Positions 16,649-24,764 of a DNA stretch of 64,000 nucleotides are shown piece by piece; positions within the stretch are counted from its first letter, which is position 1, and every line of letters begins with the position of its first letter. The notes under the pieces were generated by a model. That model was not told where the DNA came from. It was given only the letters and a program-made list of their open reading frames with translations, and ran no database searches. A program made the position numbers and the translations under genes. The DNA lies in contig NZ_SNUT01000001.1 of NCBI RefSeq assembly GCF_012027615.1, positions 124,001-188,000 of the forward strand, in the 5' to 3' direction. Origin of the DNA: Thermococcus sp. 21S7. Its GTDB lineage: Archaea; Methanobacteriota_B; Thermococci; Thermococcales; Thermococcaceae.

Positions 16649-16849
16649 TCATTTCTTTGCTTTTCCCAGCACCTCCCTTATTATTTTAGCCGCCGCAAAG
16701 GCGCTTATCCCACTGCAATCGTGTCGTGGGTTGAGCTCAACGACGTCGAATGCGACAACCCCAACGTCCAGGGATTCTATCACCCTGACCAGCTCCCTCG
16801 TGCTCAAACCGCCGGGCTCGGGATTGCCAACACCCGGGGCGAACGCGGG
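16649..16849 (-). pseudogene. Agmatinase/arginase-family gene, C-terminal remnant
   Basis: The minus strand encodes PAFAPGVGNPEPGGLSTREL, then DVVELNPRHDCSGISAFAAA and a helical tail that ends in GKAKK. This is the C-terminal 67 residues of the ureohydrolase (SpeB) family, which makes putrescine and urea from agmatine. The upstream part, including the manganese-binding His/Asp motifs, is missing. The reading frame runs straight into the right end of the tnpB element at about 16850. The gene is dead here. A second copy elsewhere in the genome cannot be judged from this window. Confidence 0.85.
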
Positions 16850-18305
16850 CTGACCTCCTCCCCGCCCTGAAGGGCGAGGGTTCCAGCGAGGAACCCCCTA
16901 CCCAACTGGCAGGGAGGTTTGAGGGGTTCTCATTAGAGCAACCCCCAACGAGGGTTCTTCGAACCCCTCGGGGAGGGCCTTCCCCCCGTTACCCCTACCT
17001 CCCGATAAAGCCGGAAGGCTCGGGGTTATGGTTTTTATGGCTTTTTTCAAAATGTTAAAAGCACCAACTAAATCCGCATTCATAACAACGCCCTCTCCGT
17101 GGCACTTGAACAAACCCCTAACAAAACGAGCATTCTCATGGCGTTGACCACAGAGAGGGCAAGTTTGAGAAGTGAAAGCCTCATTCACGACTTCGACAGT
17201 GATACCATACTCTTCTGCAACCTCTGTGAGGCGTTTAATCACATAATTAAACCGCCAGACGTGGGAAAGGATAAAATTCTGCCTTTTACCCTTGTTGGAG
17301 TTTCTGGCGATTCCCGTTGGGTAACCAACGACAATTTTAGAAACACCCAACTCGTAGAGTCTCTTAACAGTCCGCCTGACTGCCGTGTTAATGTAGTGCT
17401 TCGCCTGAAGTTTGGCCTTCCCATGCATTCTCCTGAGTTTTCTGCTCGTTTTAGCTCCTGATTTGTTGAGTTTTGACTGGTATTCCGCAATCTTCTTCCT
17501 CCAGTAAAAGTCAATGCTCTTGAGTGGTCTTCCATTCACGAGAAAGCTCTCTCCACTCTCCACGTAAACAGCCATCAAGTTGTTCACTCCCAAGTCTATC
17601 CCCGCTGAAAGGTTTCCTTTTGGCGTTCTTGGGAGTGCTACCCACTCCTCACCTTCAAGTTTTTCCTCGACGGTAAAGCTCAAGTGAGCATACCATTTTC
17701 GCCCTACCTCGTCGAAAGTGATTTCTAAGCGTCCCTGTTTTCCCTTAGGTGAATTCTACCCTTGAACTGGATTTCGAGTTTCCCAAACTTGCCGAGCCTT
17801 CTCAATTCGATAACGTTCTCCTTAATTTTGTACTGATCGTTTCTCAGGGGGATTATGAAGAGTTTTCTGCCGTTCTTTTCTCTAACGAATTTTCGTGGTT
17901 TCGGCTTGAACCATTCTGGTAGTTCTCCCTTCTTTTTCTTTCTGTTGAGGGTGAAGAATGAACGCCATGCTTCAGCGTTTTTTCTGGCCAATTGTTGGAC
18001 TGTTGAGCCACCAATCCAGTTTTTGAACTCGTGATAAGCTTCTTTTTCTGTTGTTGAGAAGTCTATTTTGCCGAATTCTTTGAACTGTTTAAGCCTCTGG
18101 TAGTTGAGTTTGTTCCAGATTATTGCTGTAGCGTAGGCTAACTCGAAGAGTGTTTTCCCCTGTTCTCTTGATGGTTGAAGTTTTACTGTTACTGCTCGCT
18201 TCATTTCAAAGTATGGTACGGTTTTTGGGCTTTAAAAAAGATTGCTTTCCTCTTTAACGGCTAATTTGCAGAATACTCTACCCCGCCGTGAACGGCGAGG
18301 CTTGG
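16850..18305 (-). mobile_element. IS200/IS605-type tnpB-only element, copy 1
   Basis: An element of about 1.45 kb reading on the minus strand, without a tnpA gene. In its own orientation the left end has the hairpin AAGCCTCGCC...GGCGGGG (18282-18305), and the right end has CCTCGCCCTTCAGGGCGGGG followed by AGGAGGTCAG (to 16850). The same two ends flank copy 2 at 33615-35064. The exact outer bases are uncertain by about ten. The element interrupts an agmatinase-like gene. A guide (omega/re) RNA would be expected to overlap the 3' end of tnpB and the right end. Confidence 0.8.
16898..18204 (-). pseudogene. tnpB: tnpB, copy 1, one frameshift
   Basis: RNA-guided nuclease TnpB in two frames: the N-terminal half at 17725-18204 and the C-terminal half within 16898-17724. 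Compared with copy 2, a single base is missing in an A-run near 17748 (CACCTAAGGG where CACCTAAAGGG would keep frame). The RuvC residues are all present: Asp in GIDLGVNNL, Glu in VEVVNEAFTS, and Asp in MNADLVGAFNIL. The zinc finger has CPLCG but only one Cys in the second half (FKCHGEG). The single lesion points to recent inactivation, or to a base-calling error in a homopolymer. Confidence 0.8.
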
Positions 18306-18340
18306 AGAAGAGAAAAGTCATTCACATCGTAGAGTTCCAT
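18306..18340 (-). pseudogene. Truncated 5' end of a gene beside the tnpB element
   Basis: GGTGGTCCC followed by ATG (18340) opens a frame, MELYDVNDF, that runs into the left end of the tnpB element. It has a good ribosome-binding site and the same direction as the agmatinase remnant on the far side. It may be the start of the same gene, in which case most of the gene was lost when the element moved in. The link is an inference. Confidence 0.45.
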
Positions 18341-18389
18341 GGGACCACCGAATAATCTTTGGCGGGGCTGGGCTTAAGGTTTTTGGAGT

Positions 18390-19067
18390 TCAGACCTCCA
18401 CAACTAGGATTTCCTCTCCCTCCGATGACGCCAGAAGCTTCCCATCGGAGTCAAAGAACCACGCACCGCCGAAGCTGTCCCAGTGGCCGAAGCTGTTTAC
18501 GATGAACGTTCTGACTCCAAGTAGGGCCACTCGCCTGCCCATATCCGCCACTTCCTCCGCGAGGTTGAAGTCACCCCACGGGGAGCGATCCATCGGCATG
18601 AAGATGAAATCCGGCCTTTTTCTCCGTATCCACTTGGCTATCCTCTTGTTGTAGAGGTCGCCGCAGATGATTATCGCGACCTTTCCGAGATCAGTCCTTG
18701 CGGTCTTTACCGTGTTGCCCGTGCAGAACTTCATCGGCTCCTGGAACTTGCGGTGCTTCAGCAGGATTTCCCCGTTCCGACCGATCAGCAGGGCGGAGTT
18801 GTAGGTACAGTTTTTGTAGGGTTCGAGGAGTCCAAAGACGACGTAAACGCCCGCCTCCCCGGCAAGTCGGCTCACCCTTTCCACGATTTCTCCGTAAAGT
18901 TCCGCCCCGCTGAAGTCCCACTCGTCAAAGCCCGTCAGGCAGTATTCGGGGAAGACGACGAAGTCAGGGCCATGCTGCATGGCCTCGCTGAACCTCCGTT
19001 CGAACTCCCTCCAGTTGACCTCGAAATCGTTAACCCTAACCTTCATTGGAATCAAAGCGACCTTCAT
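18390..19067 (-). CDS. Carbon-nitrogen hydrolase (nitrilase superfamily)
   Basis: A 225-residue amidase-type enzyme. The catalytic triad is visible: Glu in FPEYCLTGFD, Lys in LKHRKFQEP, and Cys in VAIIICGDLYN. A further motif is IVNSFGHWDSFGG. The protein is somewhat short for the superfamily (about 260-280), mostly at the C-terminus. Substrates may be amides or omega-amides; none can be named. GAGGAGGTGG precedes the ATG. The start lies 32 bases inside the upstream CruF-like gene, so translation is probably coupled. Confidence 0.85.
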   Translation of the reverse strand: MKVALIPMKVRVNDFEVNWREFERRFSEAMQHGPDFVVFPEYCLTGFDEWDFSGAELYGEIVERVSRLAGEAGVYVVFGLLEPYKNCTYNSALLIGRNGEILLKHRKFQEPMKFCTGNTVKTARTDLGKVAIIICGDLYNKRIAKWIRRKRPDFIFMPMDRSPWGDFNLAEEVADMGRRVALLGVRTFIVNSFGHWDSFGGAWFFDSDGKLLASSEGEEILVVEV

Positions 19068-19752
19068 GGTTCCACCTCCTCATCGTTAAAGGGATGAGCA
19101 GAGCCAGTGAGAGGACAAACGCAATCACAGGGGGCATTTTTACGCTCGATGGAGCGTACAGGACAAAGGTGAAGGCTTCGAGAAGATATACCGCAGGCCC
19201 AACCATTTTGAGGCACGAGCATATTGAAGGGCTCGAAAGCCGCTCGTAAAGGTAGAATACTAACAGCGAGACGAGAAACCAGCCGAGGTAGTTAGTCCAG
19301 GGAATCCCGAACCAGTTTATGGCCGTTGACGTCTTCCACACCCAGGCATTCCAAGACGTCATCAGCGGGTCTATGGCGAGGTCAAGGAGTACCATGAGCA
19401 GGGAGGCGAATAGAAGCCGGTCGACTTTCCTCGGGAATATGGAACTCGCCGTTAGGTAAGCAACGGAACCAAATATCGCCCAGGCTAGGGGCACGAAAAG
19501 GGCAACACCGAGGAGCTGTGGTTGGAGGTTCACGTACTCGTAGCAGCCGAAGGGAAGGCAGAGCCGCGTTCCAATGAGTTCGGCAAAGAATCCAACGGAA
19601 ATTGCAAGTCCCGCGAGCACGGGCAGGCTTTTCCACTCTTTCAGAGAGAAAAGGACAAACGCCAGAAGGTACAGCAGAAGATACACCGGTGATTTCTTTA
19701 GAATATTTGCCAGCAGGATTAATAGGAGTGCGGCCTTTAGACGACTGTTCAT
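19036..19752 (-). CDS. CruF-like (DUF422) membrane protein
   Basis: A 238-residue protein with about seven membrane helices. DUF422 motifs are visible: the acidic/aromatic TRLCLPFGCYEYV, LDLAIDPLMTSWNAWVW, and WFGIPWTNYLGWF. Relatives are carotenoid hydratases (CruF, bisanhydrobacterioruberin hydratase). No other carotenoid gene is in the window, so the role here is open. The ATG at 19752 has no Shine-Dalgarno sequence. A TATA-like GCTTATATCC about 26-30 bases upstream suggests a leaderless message. The longer open frame upstream of it reads through the promoter region. Confidence 0.75.
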   Translation of the reverse strand: MNSRLKAALLLILLANILKKSPVYLLLYLLAFVLFSLKEWKSLPVLAGLAISVGFFAELIGTRLCLPFGCYEYVNLQPQLLGVALFVPLAWAIFGSVAYLTASSIFPRKVDRLLFASLLMVLLDLAIDPLMTSWNAWVWKTSTAINWFGIPWTNYLGWFLVSLLVFYLYERLSSPSICSCLKMVGPAVYLLEAFTFVLYAPSSVKMPPVIAFVLSLALLIPLTMRRWNHEGRFDSNEG

Positions 19753-19809
19753 GGGGAGCGTTTCTCTTTCGGAGGATATAAGCCTGTTGCCCGCATGAAA
19801 CCCGAAAGA

Positions 19810-19818
19810 CTTATAAAG
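19810..19818 (+). promoter_or_regulatory. TATA box of DUF2202 gene copy 2
   Basis: CTTATAAAG lies 24-28 bases upstream of the middle of the inverted repeat at 19827-19852. It predicts a start site near 19840. Confidence 0.55.
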
Positions 19819-19826
19819 CTTTAGCA

Positions 19827-19852
19827 CATATGTAATGTTAGAATTACATATG
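19827..19852 (+). promoter_or_regulatory. 26-bp inverted-repeat operator candidate
   Basis: CATATGTAAT (19827-19836) and ATTACATATG (19843-19852) are perfect inverted repeats separated by GTTAGA. The element sits just downstream of the TATA box and over the predicted transcription start, where archaeal repressors usually bind. No such repeat precedes DUF2202 copy 1. The regulator is unknown. Confidence 0.65.
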
Positions 19853-19862
19853 GGAGAAGGTG

Positions 19863-20609
19863 ATGAAAATGCTGGGAAAGAAAACATTCGGACTGCTCCT
19901 CATGGGGGTCGTCCTGCTGGGGGTGTTCAGTGCAGGGTGCATAACGGGTGACTCCTCCACTGCCACAACGTCCACCGGTGGTGCCGAAGCGGCCCCACAT
20001 GGTCCACCCTCAAACGCGACCGCCGGCGGCGCCGTTGATGCATACAGCACGGATTACGTCGCATCGCTTCCTCCGGAAGACCTCAGCGCGGATGAGATAC
20101 AGGCCATCCTCTACATGCGCGAGGAGGAGAAGCTCGCCAGGGACGTCTACCTCACCCTGTACGACCAGTGGGGAATTTCGATATTCAGCAACATAGCGAG
20201 AAGCGAACAGACCCACATGGACATGGTGCTGACGCTCATAGAGAAGTACAACCTGACCGATCCAGCGGCGGACAAGGACATCGGTGAGTTCGAGAACCCC
20301 GAGCTTCAGGCCCTCTACGACCAGCTCATAGAGGAGGGCATGAAGAGCGAGGAGGCGGCACTTGCAGTCGGTGCACTTATAGAGGAGGTCGACATCAAAG
20401 ACCTGCATGACTGGCTGGACAAAACCGACAACCGGGACATCGAGTACGTCTTCGAGAACCTTGTGATGGGTAGCGGTAACCATCTGAGGGCATTCACCGG
20501 CGTGCTGGCGAGGCAGTACGGCGTGACCTACGAGCCGCAGGTTCTCCCCAAGGACGAGTACGAGGCGATAACCAGCAACCCTATGGAGACCGGAACGTCC
20601 TCCTGGTGA
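19863..20609 (+). CDS. DUF2202 lipoprotein, copy 2
   Basis: A paralogue of the gene at 15896, about 248 residues. The signal ends at GVFSAGC (lipobox), then a Thr/Ser/Ala-rich linker leads to the ferritin-like DUF2202 domain: YMREEEKLARDVYLTLYDQW, SEQTHMDMVLTL and the acidic helices that follow. It keeps the putative metal-ligand Glu and His residues of copy 1. The start may be the ATG at 19863 or the one at 19869; GGTGA at 19859-19863 favours the latter. The promoter carries a strong inverted repeat that copy 1 lacks, so the two copies are probably regulated differently. Confidence 0.8.
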   Translation: MKMLGKKTFGLLLMGVVLLGVFSAGCITGDSSTATTSTGGAEAAPHGPPSNATAGGAVDAYSTDYVASLPPEDLSADEIQAILYMREEEKLARDVYLTLYDQWGISIFSNIARSEQTHMDMVLTLIEKYNLTDPAADKDIGEFENPELQALYDQLIEEGMKSEEAALAVGALIEEVDIKDLHDWLDKTDNRDIEYVFENLVMGSGNHLRAFTGVLARQYGVTYEPQVLPKDEYEAITSNPMETGTSSW

Positions 20610-20660
20610 GTAGCTTTTCCTTTTGATTTTGCTAAAAACTTCCCAGGCATTGTATCCGTG

Positions 20661-21266
20661 TCATCCCCCAGTTTCTATGACGATTAAAAACGCCTCACAG
20701 GGGCTTCCGTGAGTTTTTGCCCGTCCGAGGGTTACATCCTCAACGATTCTCAGGCAGTTTTCATCGGCAAATGCCCTCACCTTGCTCCTGAGCATATTCA
20801 AGTCAAAGTCGCCGAGGATAATCCTGCCATCCCGGGCTAGGACTTCAATGGCCCTTCTGAGAAACGGTTCCGGTTCGAGGTCGTGGAGGATGTAGGAGAA
20901 AACGACAACGTCAAAGTCCCGACCAACATCGTCCCTGAGGAAGTCGCCCTGAATGAACTTCAGCCGCTCGTTCTCAAGCGTCCTGAGGAACGGAAAGAAG
21001 TCCGGAGCCTTTTCAACTCCCGTAACGATCCCCTTCTCGGAGAGCGCTAGGGCGAGCAGCCCTGAACCGGAGCCAACGTCGAGGATTTTTCCCTCCGCCC
21101 GCCGTACGATTTCCTCCATGGCTCTGAGCCTCAGCATTATCTCCTCCCGGTGTGACGGAAACAGGGCCAGTCTCGAACCGACCAGCCACATCAGCTCTTC
21201 CTCGGTTCCGCCAAATTCCCTGAAGGTATCAATGGCCTTGGAATAGAAGGTCTTTACGGCTTTCAT
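20661..21266 (-). CDS. Class I SAM-dependent methyltransferase
   Basis: A 201-residue methyltransferase with motif I ILDVGSGSGLLALAL, an acidic loop in VTGVEKAPD, and motif IV in DVVVFSYILHDLEP. The N-terminal helical region has LMWLVGSRLALFPSHREEIM. The substrate cannot be inferred. The second of two adjacent ATG codons (21266) has better spacing from GGGGTGA. It follows the small membrane-protein gene by four bases in the same direction, at the end of the tldD-tldE unit. Confidence 0.75.
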   Translation of the reverse strand: MKAVKTFYSKAIDTFREFGGTEEELMWLVGSRLALFPSHREEIMLRLRAMEEIVRRAEGKILDVGSGSGLLALALSEKGIVTGVEKAPDFFPFLRTLENERLKFIQGDFLRDDVGRDFDVVVFSYILHDLEPEPFLRRAIEVLARDGRIILGDFDLNMLRSKVRAFADENCLRIVEDVTLGRAKTHGSPCEAFLIVIETGG

Positions 21267-21270
21267 CATC

Positions 21271-21594
21271 TCACCCCGCCCCCGGTTCGCCCAGGTTTTC
21301 ATCTCGGGAGCGACGTCCTTTGATGAGCTCAAGCGCGAGGATAAGTCCTCCGAGCGCGAGCGCCTGCCAGAGGGGTTCCTCCATCTTTTTCATGATTAGA
21401 GACATAACTACGATGAAGAAGACAACACCAACGGCTCTCTCCGCGGTTTTCCCAAGGCCGCGCTTTTCGACCGCGTAGAGCGTAAGGAGGTAAACGGCCA
21501 CGAGTAGAACGTAAGGCGGCCCGATGTAGTACGCCGGCAGGAAAAAGAGGGCGATGAGGAAGAGAACAGCGAGAAGGGCCAGAGTTTCCTTCAT
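21271..21594 (-). CDS. Small membrane protein, about 107 residues
   Basis: The protein is of unknown function. It has three to four hydrophobic segments: LALLAVLFLIALFFLPAYYI, VLLVAVYLLTLYAV, and VGVVFFIVVMSLIM, then a further one. The tail is charged (KGRRSRDENLGEPGAG). GGTGGTGGT directly precedes the ATG, which overlaps the tldE stop (ATGA). It is therefore probably translated with the TldD/TldE pair, but no family link is known to me. Confidence 0.6.
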   Translation of the reverse strand: MKETLALLAVLFLIALFFLPAYYIGPPYVLLVAVYLLTLYAVEKRGLGKTAERAVGVVFFIVVMSLIMKKMEEPLWQALALGGLILALELIKGRRSRDENLGEPGAG

Positions 21595-22793
21595 ACCACC
21601 ACCCCGGTTCTGAGGAACGGGAGCGAGAGCGAGAACCCCTCGTCGAACCACACCCCCGTTAGCTCCTTCCCGATGCCTGTGGCGTTTTTGAGGAGCTCCC
21701 AGACGTTTCCCCTGAGCTCGAAGCGTGAGAAGCCCTTAACCTCGCCCCGCTCGATTACGAGGGCCGGTGTGACGACCACCGAGAAGTCGCCGGTGGCCCT
21801 GTCGAGGGCGTTCGCACCCCTGAGGCCGAGGGCAATAAAACCTTTATCAATTTCCGAAATCAGCTCTTCCAGCGTCCTGTTCCCCGGTGCGAGCGTTAGG
21901 TTGTGCGGGCCGTCGATGATTCTCTCCTCGATTCTTATCCCGTTCCCAGTGCTCTCCCTTCCGGCCATCCATGCGCTATGGCTGTCCCAGAGCAGGCCTT
22001 TGGCGGTGCCCTTCTCAATCAGGATGTTCTTCCTTGTTCTAACCCCCTCGTCGTCGGCCCTCACATAGCGGAGAGATCCTTCGTCGAGCGGGTCGTCGAG
22101 CAACGTCACGAGCGGCGAAGCGATTGCTTTCCCTGGCTTTGCTGCCGTGCCTCCCTTCACCTCGACGCTCCCGCGGAACTTCCAGAGGGCTGCGGGAAGT
22201 AGGAGGTCGGAAAACGGGGTTGGTGCTATGATAGCTTCCATTCTCCCCTCCGGAGGTTTGACGGCCCCGAGACCTTCAACGAGGTTGATGTACGGGTTGA
22301 GGATTTCCTCAACTTCAACCCGCTTGGAAAATCCCAAGAAGACCTGAAACGGGACCGCCCCTCCAACTTCAAGGTCAGTCCTCATGAGGGAATGGGAACC
22401 TTCAACGTCCGCCCCTGCGGTGCTCTCGACCGAGAAGCGCCTCGTTATGACCTCAACCGTTCCCGAAAGCGAGAGACCCCGCCTTTCCAGCTCCTCACCC
22501 AGTGAGGAGAGCTCGCCGGCGAGGTCTTCCACCTCGACCTCAAACGTCCTATCCCAGCGGGCCCTGCATCCAGATGGAAGCCCGTAATCCTCTTCTCTGG
22601 GAAAGCGGAGTGTTTCGCGGGCGAGCCTTAGGGCTTCTCCCTCGTCCCGGCCCTCGGCGAGCGCCGAACCCACCTTCCCGTTCTCGATGAGCCTGACCGC
22701 GGTGAACTCTCTAACGCGGGCAAATGGCCTAACGCTCCCCTCCAGAGAGACCCCGGCGCGCTCCTCCCTCAGACGGTAAACCTCCCGCTCCAT
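21591..22793 (-). CDS. tldE: TldE/PmbA family protein
   Basis: A 400-residue protein, the partner of TldD. It lacks the HExxxH motif, as expected for TldE/PmbA. Recognisable parts are STAGADVEGSHSLMRTDLEV in the N-terminal half, and GNRTLEELISEIDKGFIALG plus the conserved GDFSVVVTPALVIE in the C-terminal half. TldD and TldE form a heterodimeric zinc protease that degrades small unfolded peptides. GGTGATGTGA precedes the ATG at 22793, directly after the tldD stop. Confidence 0.85.
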   Translation of the reverse strand: MEREVYRLREERAGVSLEGSVRPFARVREFTAVRLIENGKVGSALAEGRDEGEALRLARETLRFPREEDYGLPSGCRARWDRTFEVEVEDLAGELSSLGEELERRGLSLSGTVEVITRRFSVESTAGADVEGSHSLMRTDLEVGGAVPFQVFLGFSKRVEVEEILNPYINLVEGLGAVKPPEGRMEAIIAPTPFSDLLLPAALWKFRGSVEVKGGTAAKPGKAIASPLVTLLDDPLDEGSLRYVRADDEGVRTRKNILIEKGTAKGLLWDSHSAWMAGRESTGNGIRIEERIIDGPHNLTLAPGNRTLEELISEIDKGFIALGLRGANALDRATGDFSVVVTPALVIERGEVKGFSRFELRGNVWELLKNATGIGKELTGVWFDEGFSLSLPFLRTGVVV

Positions 22794-24122
22794 TCACATC
22801 ACCCGGATTCCCCTCTCAAAGAGAATATGCGGCCCTCCCATGCTCACCCTCACCACCTGCCCCTTTCCGCAGTAGGAGTTCTCGAAGTCGAGCTCCCTTC
22901 CAAGTCCCCTGATTCCGGGGAGTGCATCGAGGGCCCTTCCGCTGGCGGTTGCACCGAATATCGGTTCGGCAATCTCGCCGTTCCTGATGACGTAGCCCTC
23001 CATGACCCCAACCGTAAACGAGGAGTCGAGGCCTGTCTGACCCGGCCCCGCACTCACGAGGTAGTAGCCCAGCTCGACCTCTTCAAGCAGTTCCTCGAAC
23101 GTCCAGTCGCCTGGCTCGAAGTACGTGTTCCTCATTCTCACCATCGGCTCGAAGGCGTAGCTCTCCGCCCTCGCGCGCCCGTTCGGCTCGACGCCGAGCA
23201 GAAAAGCCCGCTCCCTGTCCACGAGGGGCTCGTTGAAAACCCCGTTCTTCAGGATTTCAGCTTTCCTAACAGGAACCCCTTCATCGTCGTAGCGGTCGTT
23301 TCCGTGGCCGTCTTCAACGTTCCCGTCGCTCAAGCTGACGAACTCCGGCGCAATACTCTCTCCGAGCTTTTCCGCCAAGGGCGTGTTCGGCAGTTCGTCG
23401 GCCTCCGCGAGGTGGCCCAATGCCTCGTGAGCAATCATGCCAGCGAAATGGGGCGAGAGGAGAACCGGAACGTCCCTGAGCTTGGGCCTCTCGCCGTGAA
23501 GGAAGCACTCCAGCTGTCCCCGGATTTCGGTGAGAACCCGTTCCCTCATCACCTCAACGGCCTCAAAGCCCCTCTCAACCGAGCCCGTGAGACTGAAGAG
23601 CCACGCACTCCTGCCGTCGGAGGAGACCGCCAAATCGGCCTCAAAGGAAATCGCCCCCAGCTCCCACTCGATTTCAGTCCCCTCGCTCGTGACGAGCCGC
23701 TTGAAGCCGGAGAAGTCGGAGTACTTGACGACCCTCCGTGAAGCATCCGGGAGGTCATCCACGAGAGCTCTAACTGCCTCTACCTTTTCCTCAAGGGGCA
23801 CATCTGAGGGTTTTACCCGCATTCCGCTCCCCACGCGGTCTCGAACGGGCTTGATCTCGGCGAGCTTAACGCTTCCTTCCCCAACCCGCGCCAGCTTCAG
23901 GGCTTTTCTAACGGCCCATTCAAGGTCGTCCTCTGAGGTCACGGAGGCAAAGCCCCATGAACCTTTAGCGAGAACTCTGACCCCGAATCCACCCGTGGAG
24001 CGGGCGGAAACGTTTATCTCATCCGAGCCGGAGATTTCAGTCTTGATCAGCCTCTCCAATCGAACCTCCGCGTACTCCGCGCCGAGCGAGAGCGCGAGCT
24101 CAGCGGCCCTCTCAGCGTCCAT
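22794..24122 (-). CDS. tldD: TldD metalloprotease
   Basis: The catalytic subunit, 442 residues. The active-site motif HEALGH (HExxxH type) is in MIAHEALGHLAEADELP, and the downstream Cys/Gly-rich GPGQTGLDSSFTVGVMEGY and GGPHILF parts fit the family. The real start is the ATG at 24122 (MDAERAAELALSLGAEYAEV), preceded by GGGGTG; the longer open frame upstream crosses the divergent promoter. The gene leads the tldD-tldE-membrane protein-methyltransferase unit. Confidence 0.88.
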   Translation of the reverse strand: MDAERAAELALSLGAEYAEVRLERLIKTEISGSDEINVSARSTGGFGVRVLAKGSWGFASVTSEDDLEWAVRKALKLARVGEGSVKLAEIKPVRDRVGSGMRVKPSDVPLEEKVEAVRALVDDLPDASRRVVKYSDFSGFKRLVTSEGTEIEWELGAISFEADLAVSSDGRSAWLFSLTGSVERGFEAVEVMRERVLTEIRGQLECFLHGERPKLRDVPVLLSPHFAGMIAHEALGHLAEADELPNTPLAEKLGESIAPEFVSLSDGNVEDGHGNDRYDDEGVPVRKAEILKNGVFNEPLVDRERAFLLGVEPNGRARAESYAFEPMVRMRNTYFEPGDWTFEELLEEVELGYYLVSAGPGQTGLDSSFTVGVMEGYVIRNGEIAEPIFGATASGRALDALPGIRGLGRELDFENSYCGKGQVVRVSMGGPHILFERGIRVM

Positions 24123-24193
24123 CCTAAACACCCCAAATTCTAAATCAAAGTAAACCTTAAAAACCATTCGGGGTTGTAAGGTTGGGGAATGCA

Positions 24194-24760
24194 ATGAAAG
24201 TCATGGGAGTTGCGTTCAGTGCCAGGAAGGACGGCAACTGTGCCCGAATCCTCAGGTTCTGCCTCCGGAAGTTCGAGGAAAAAGGCCACGAGACGGAGAT
24301 GGTGGAGGCCTATGACCTGGAGATAAGGCCCTGCAGCCGCTGTGAATACGAGTGCTTCACAGGGAACTGCCCCATAAGCGACGACGTGCCTGCACTCTAC
24401 GGGAAGGCTATGAATGCTGACGTTCTGATATTCGCCGTTCCAACCTACGGCGGCCATGCCTCAGGTCTCTACAGAGCCTTCTCCGAGAGGGGCCAGGCTG
24501 TTTTCAAGAGCTACGAGGAATGGGAGGCCTTTAAAGGGAAGCTGAACTTCGTAATCATCGGAAACACCAGCTCCGGCGGGGACATGACGCTCCACGAGGT
24601 GCTGTACGGACTGACCGGCGGCGAGAGCTGGCCGGAGGCGGTTCTGCTATCCTCGAACGAGTACGGCGGAGGCTCCCTCCGGGGGGGCCTCGTAGAGCAC
24701 CCGGAAGTTCGGGCGAGGCTTGAAAGGTTCGTCGGGAGGATTTTAGAAAAGATGGGGTGA
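24194..24760 (+). CDS. NADPH-dependent FMN reductase / iron-sulfur flavoprotein-like
   Basis: A 188-residue flavodoxin-like fold. The FMN-phosphate loop is VAFSARKDGNCARIL, and the aromatic FMN contact is FAVPTYGGHASGLYRAF. Between them is PCSRCEYECFTGNCPISDD, a four-Cys segment like that in iron-sulfur flavoproteins. It probably reduces small electron acceptors. I chose the ATG at 24194 because GGGGA lies five bases upstream. A TTAAAAACC element in the 71-base divergent spacer may be the promoter. The methyltransferase gene follows after four bases. Confidence 0.75.
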   Translation: MKVMGVAFSARKDGNCARILRFCLRKFEEKGHETEMVEAYDLEIRPCSRCEYECFTGNCPISDDVPALYGKAMNADVLIFAVPTYGGHASGLYRAFSERGQAVFKSYEEWEAFKGKLNFVIIGNTSSGGDMTLHEVLYGLTGGESWPEAVLLSSNEYGGGSLRGGLVEHPEVRARLERFVGRILEKMG

Positions 24761-24764
24761 TGGT

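Noticed and set aside
19827-19852. Assigning the inverted repeat to the redox regulator SurR
   Set aside because: SurR sites need GTT-n3-AAC; here GTT is followed by AGA and ATT, so the AAC half is missing.
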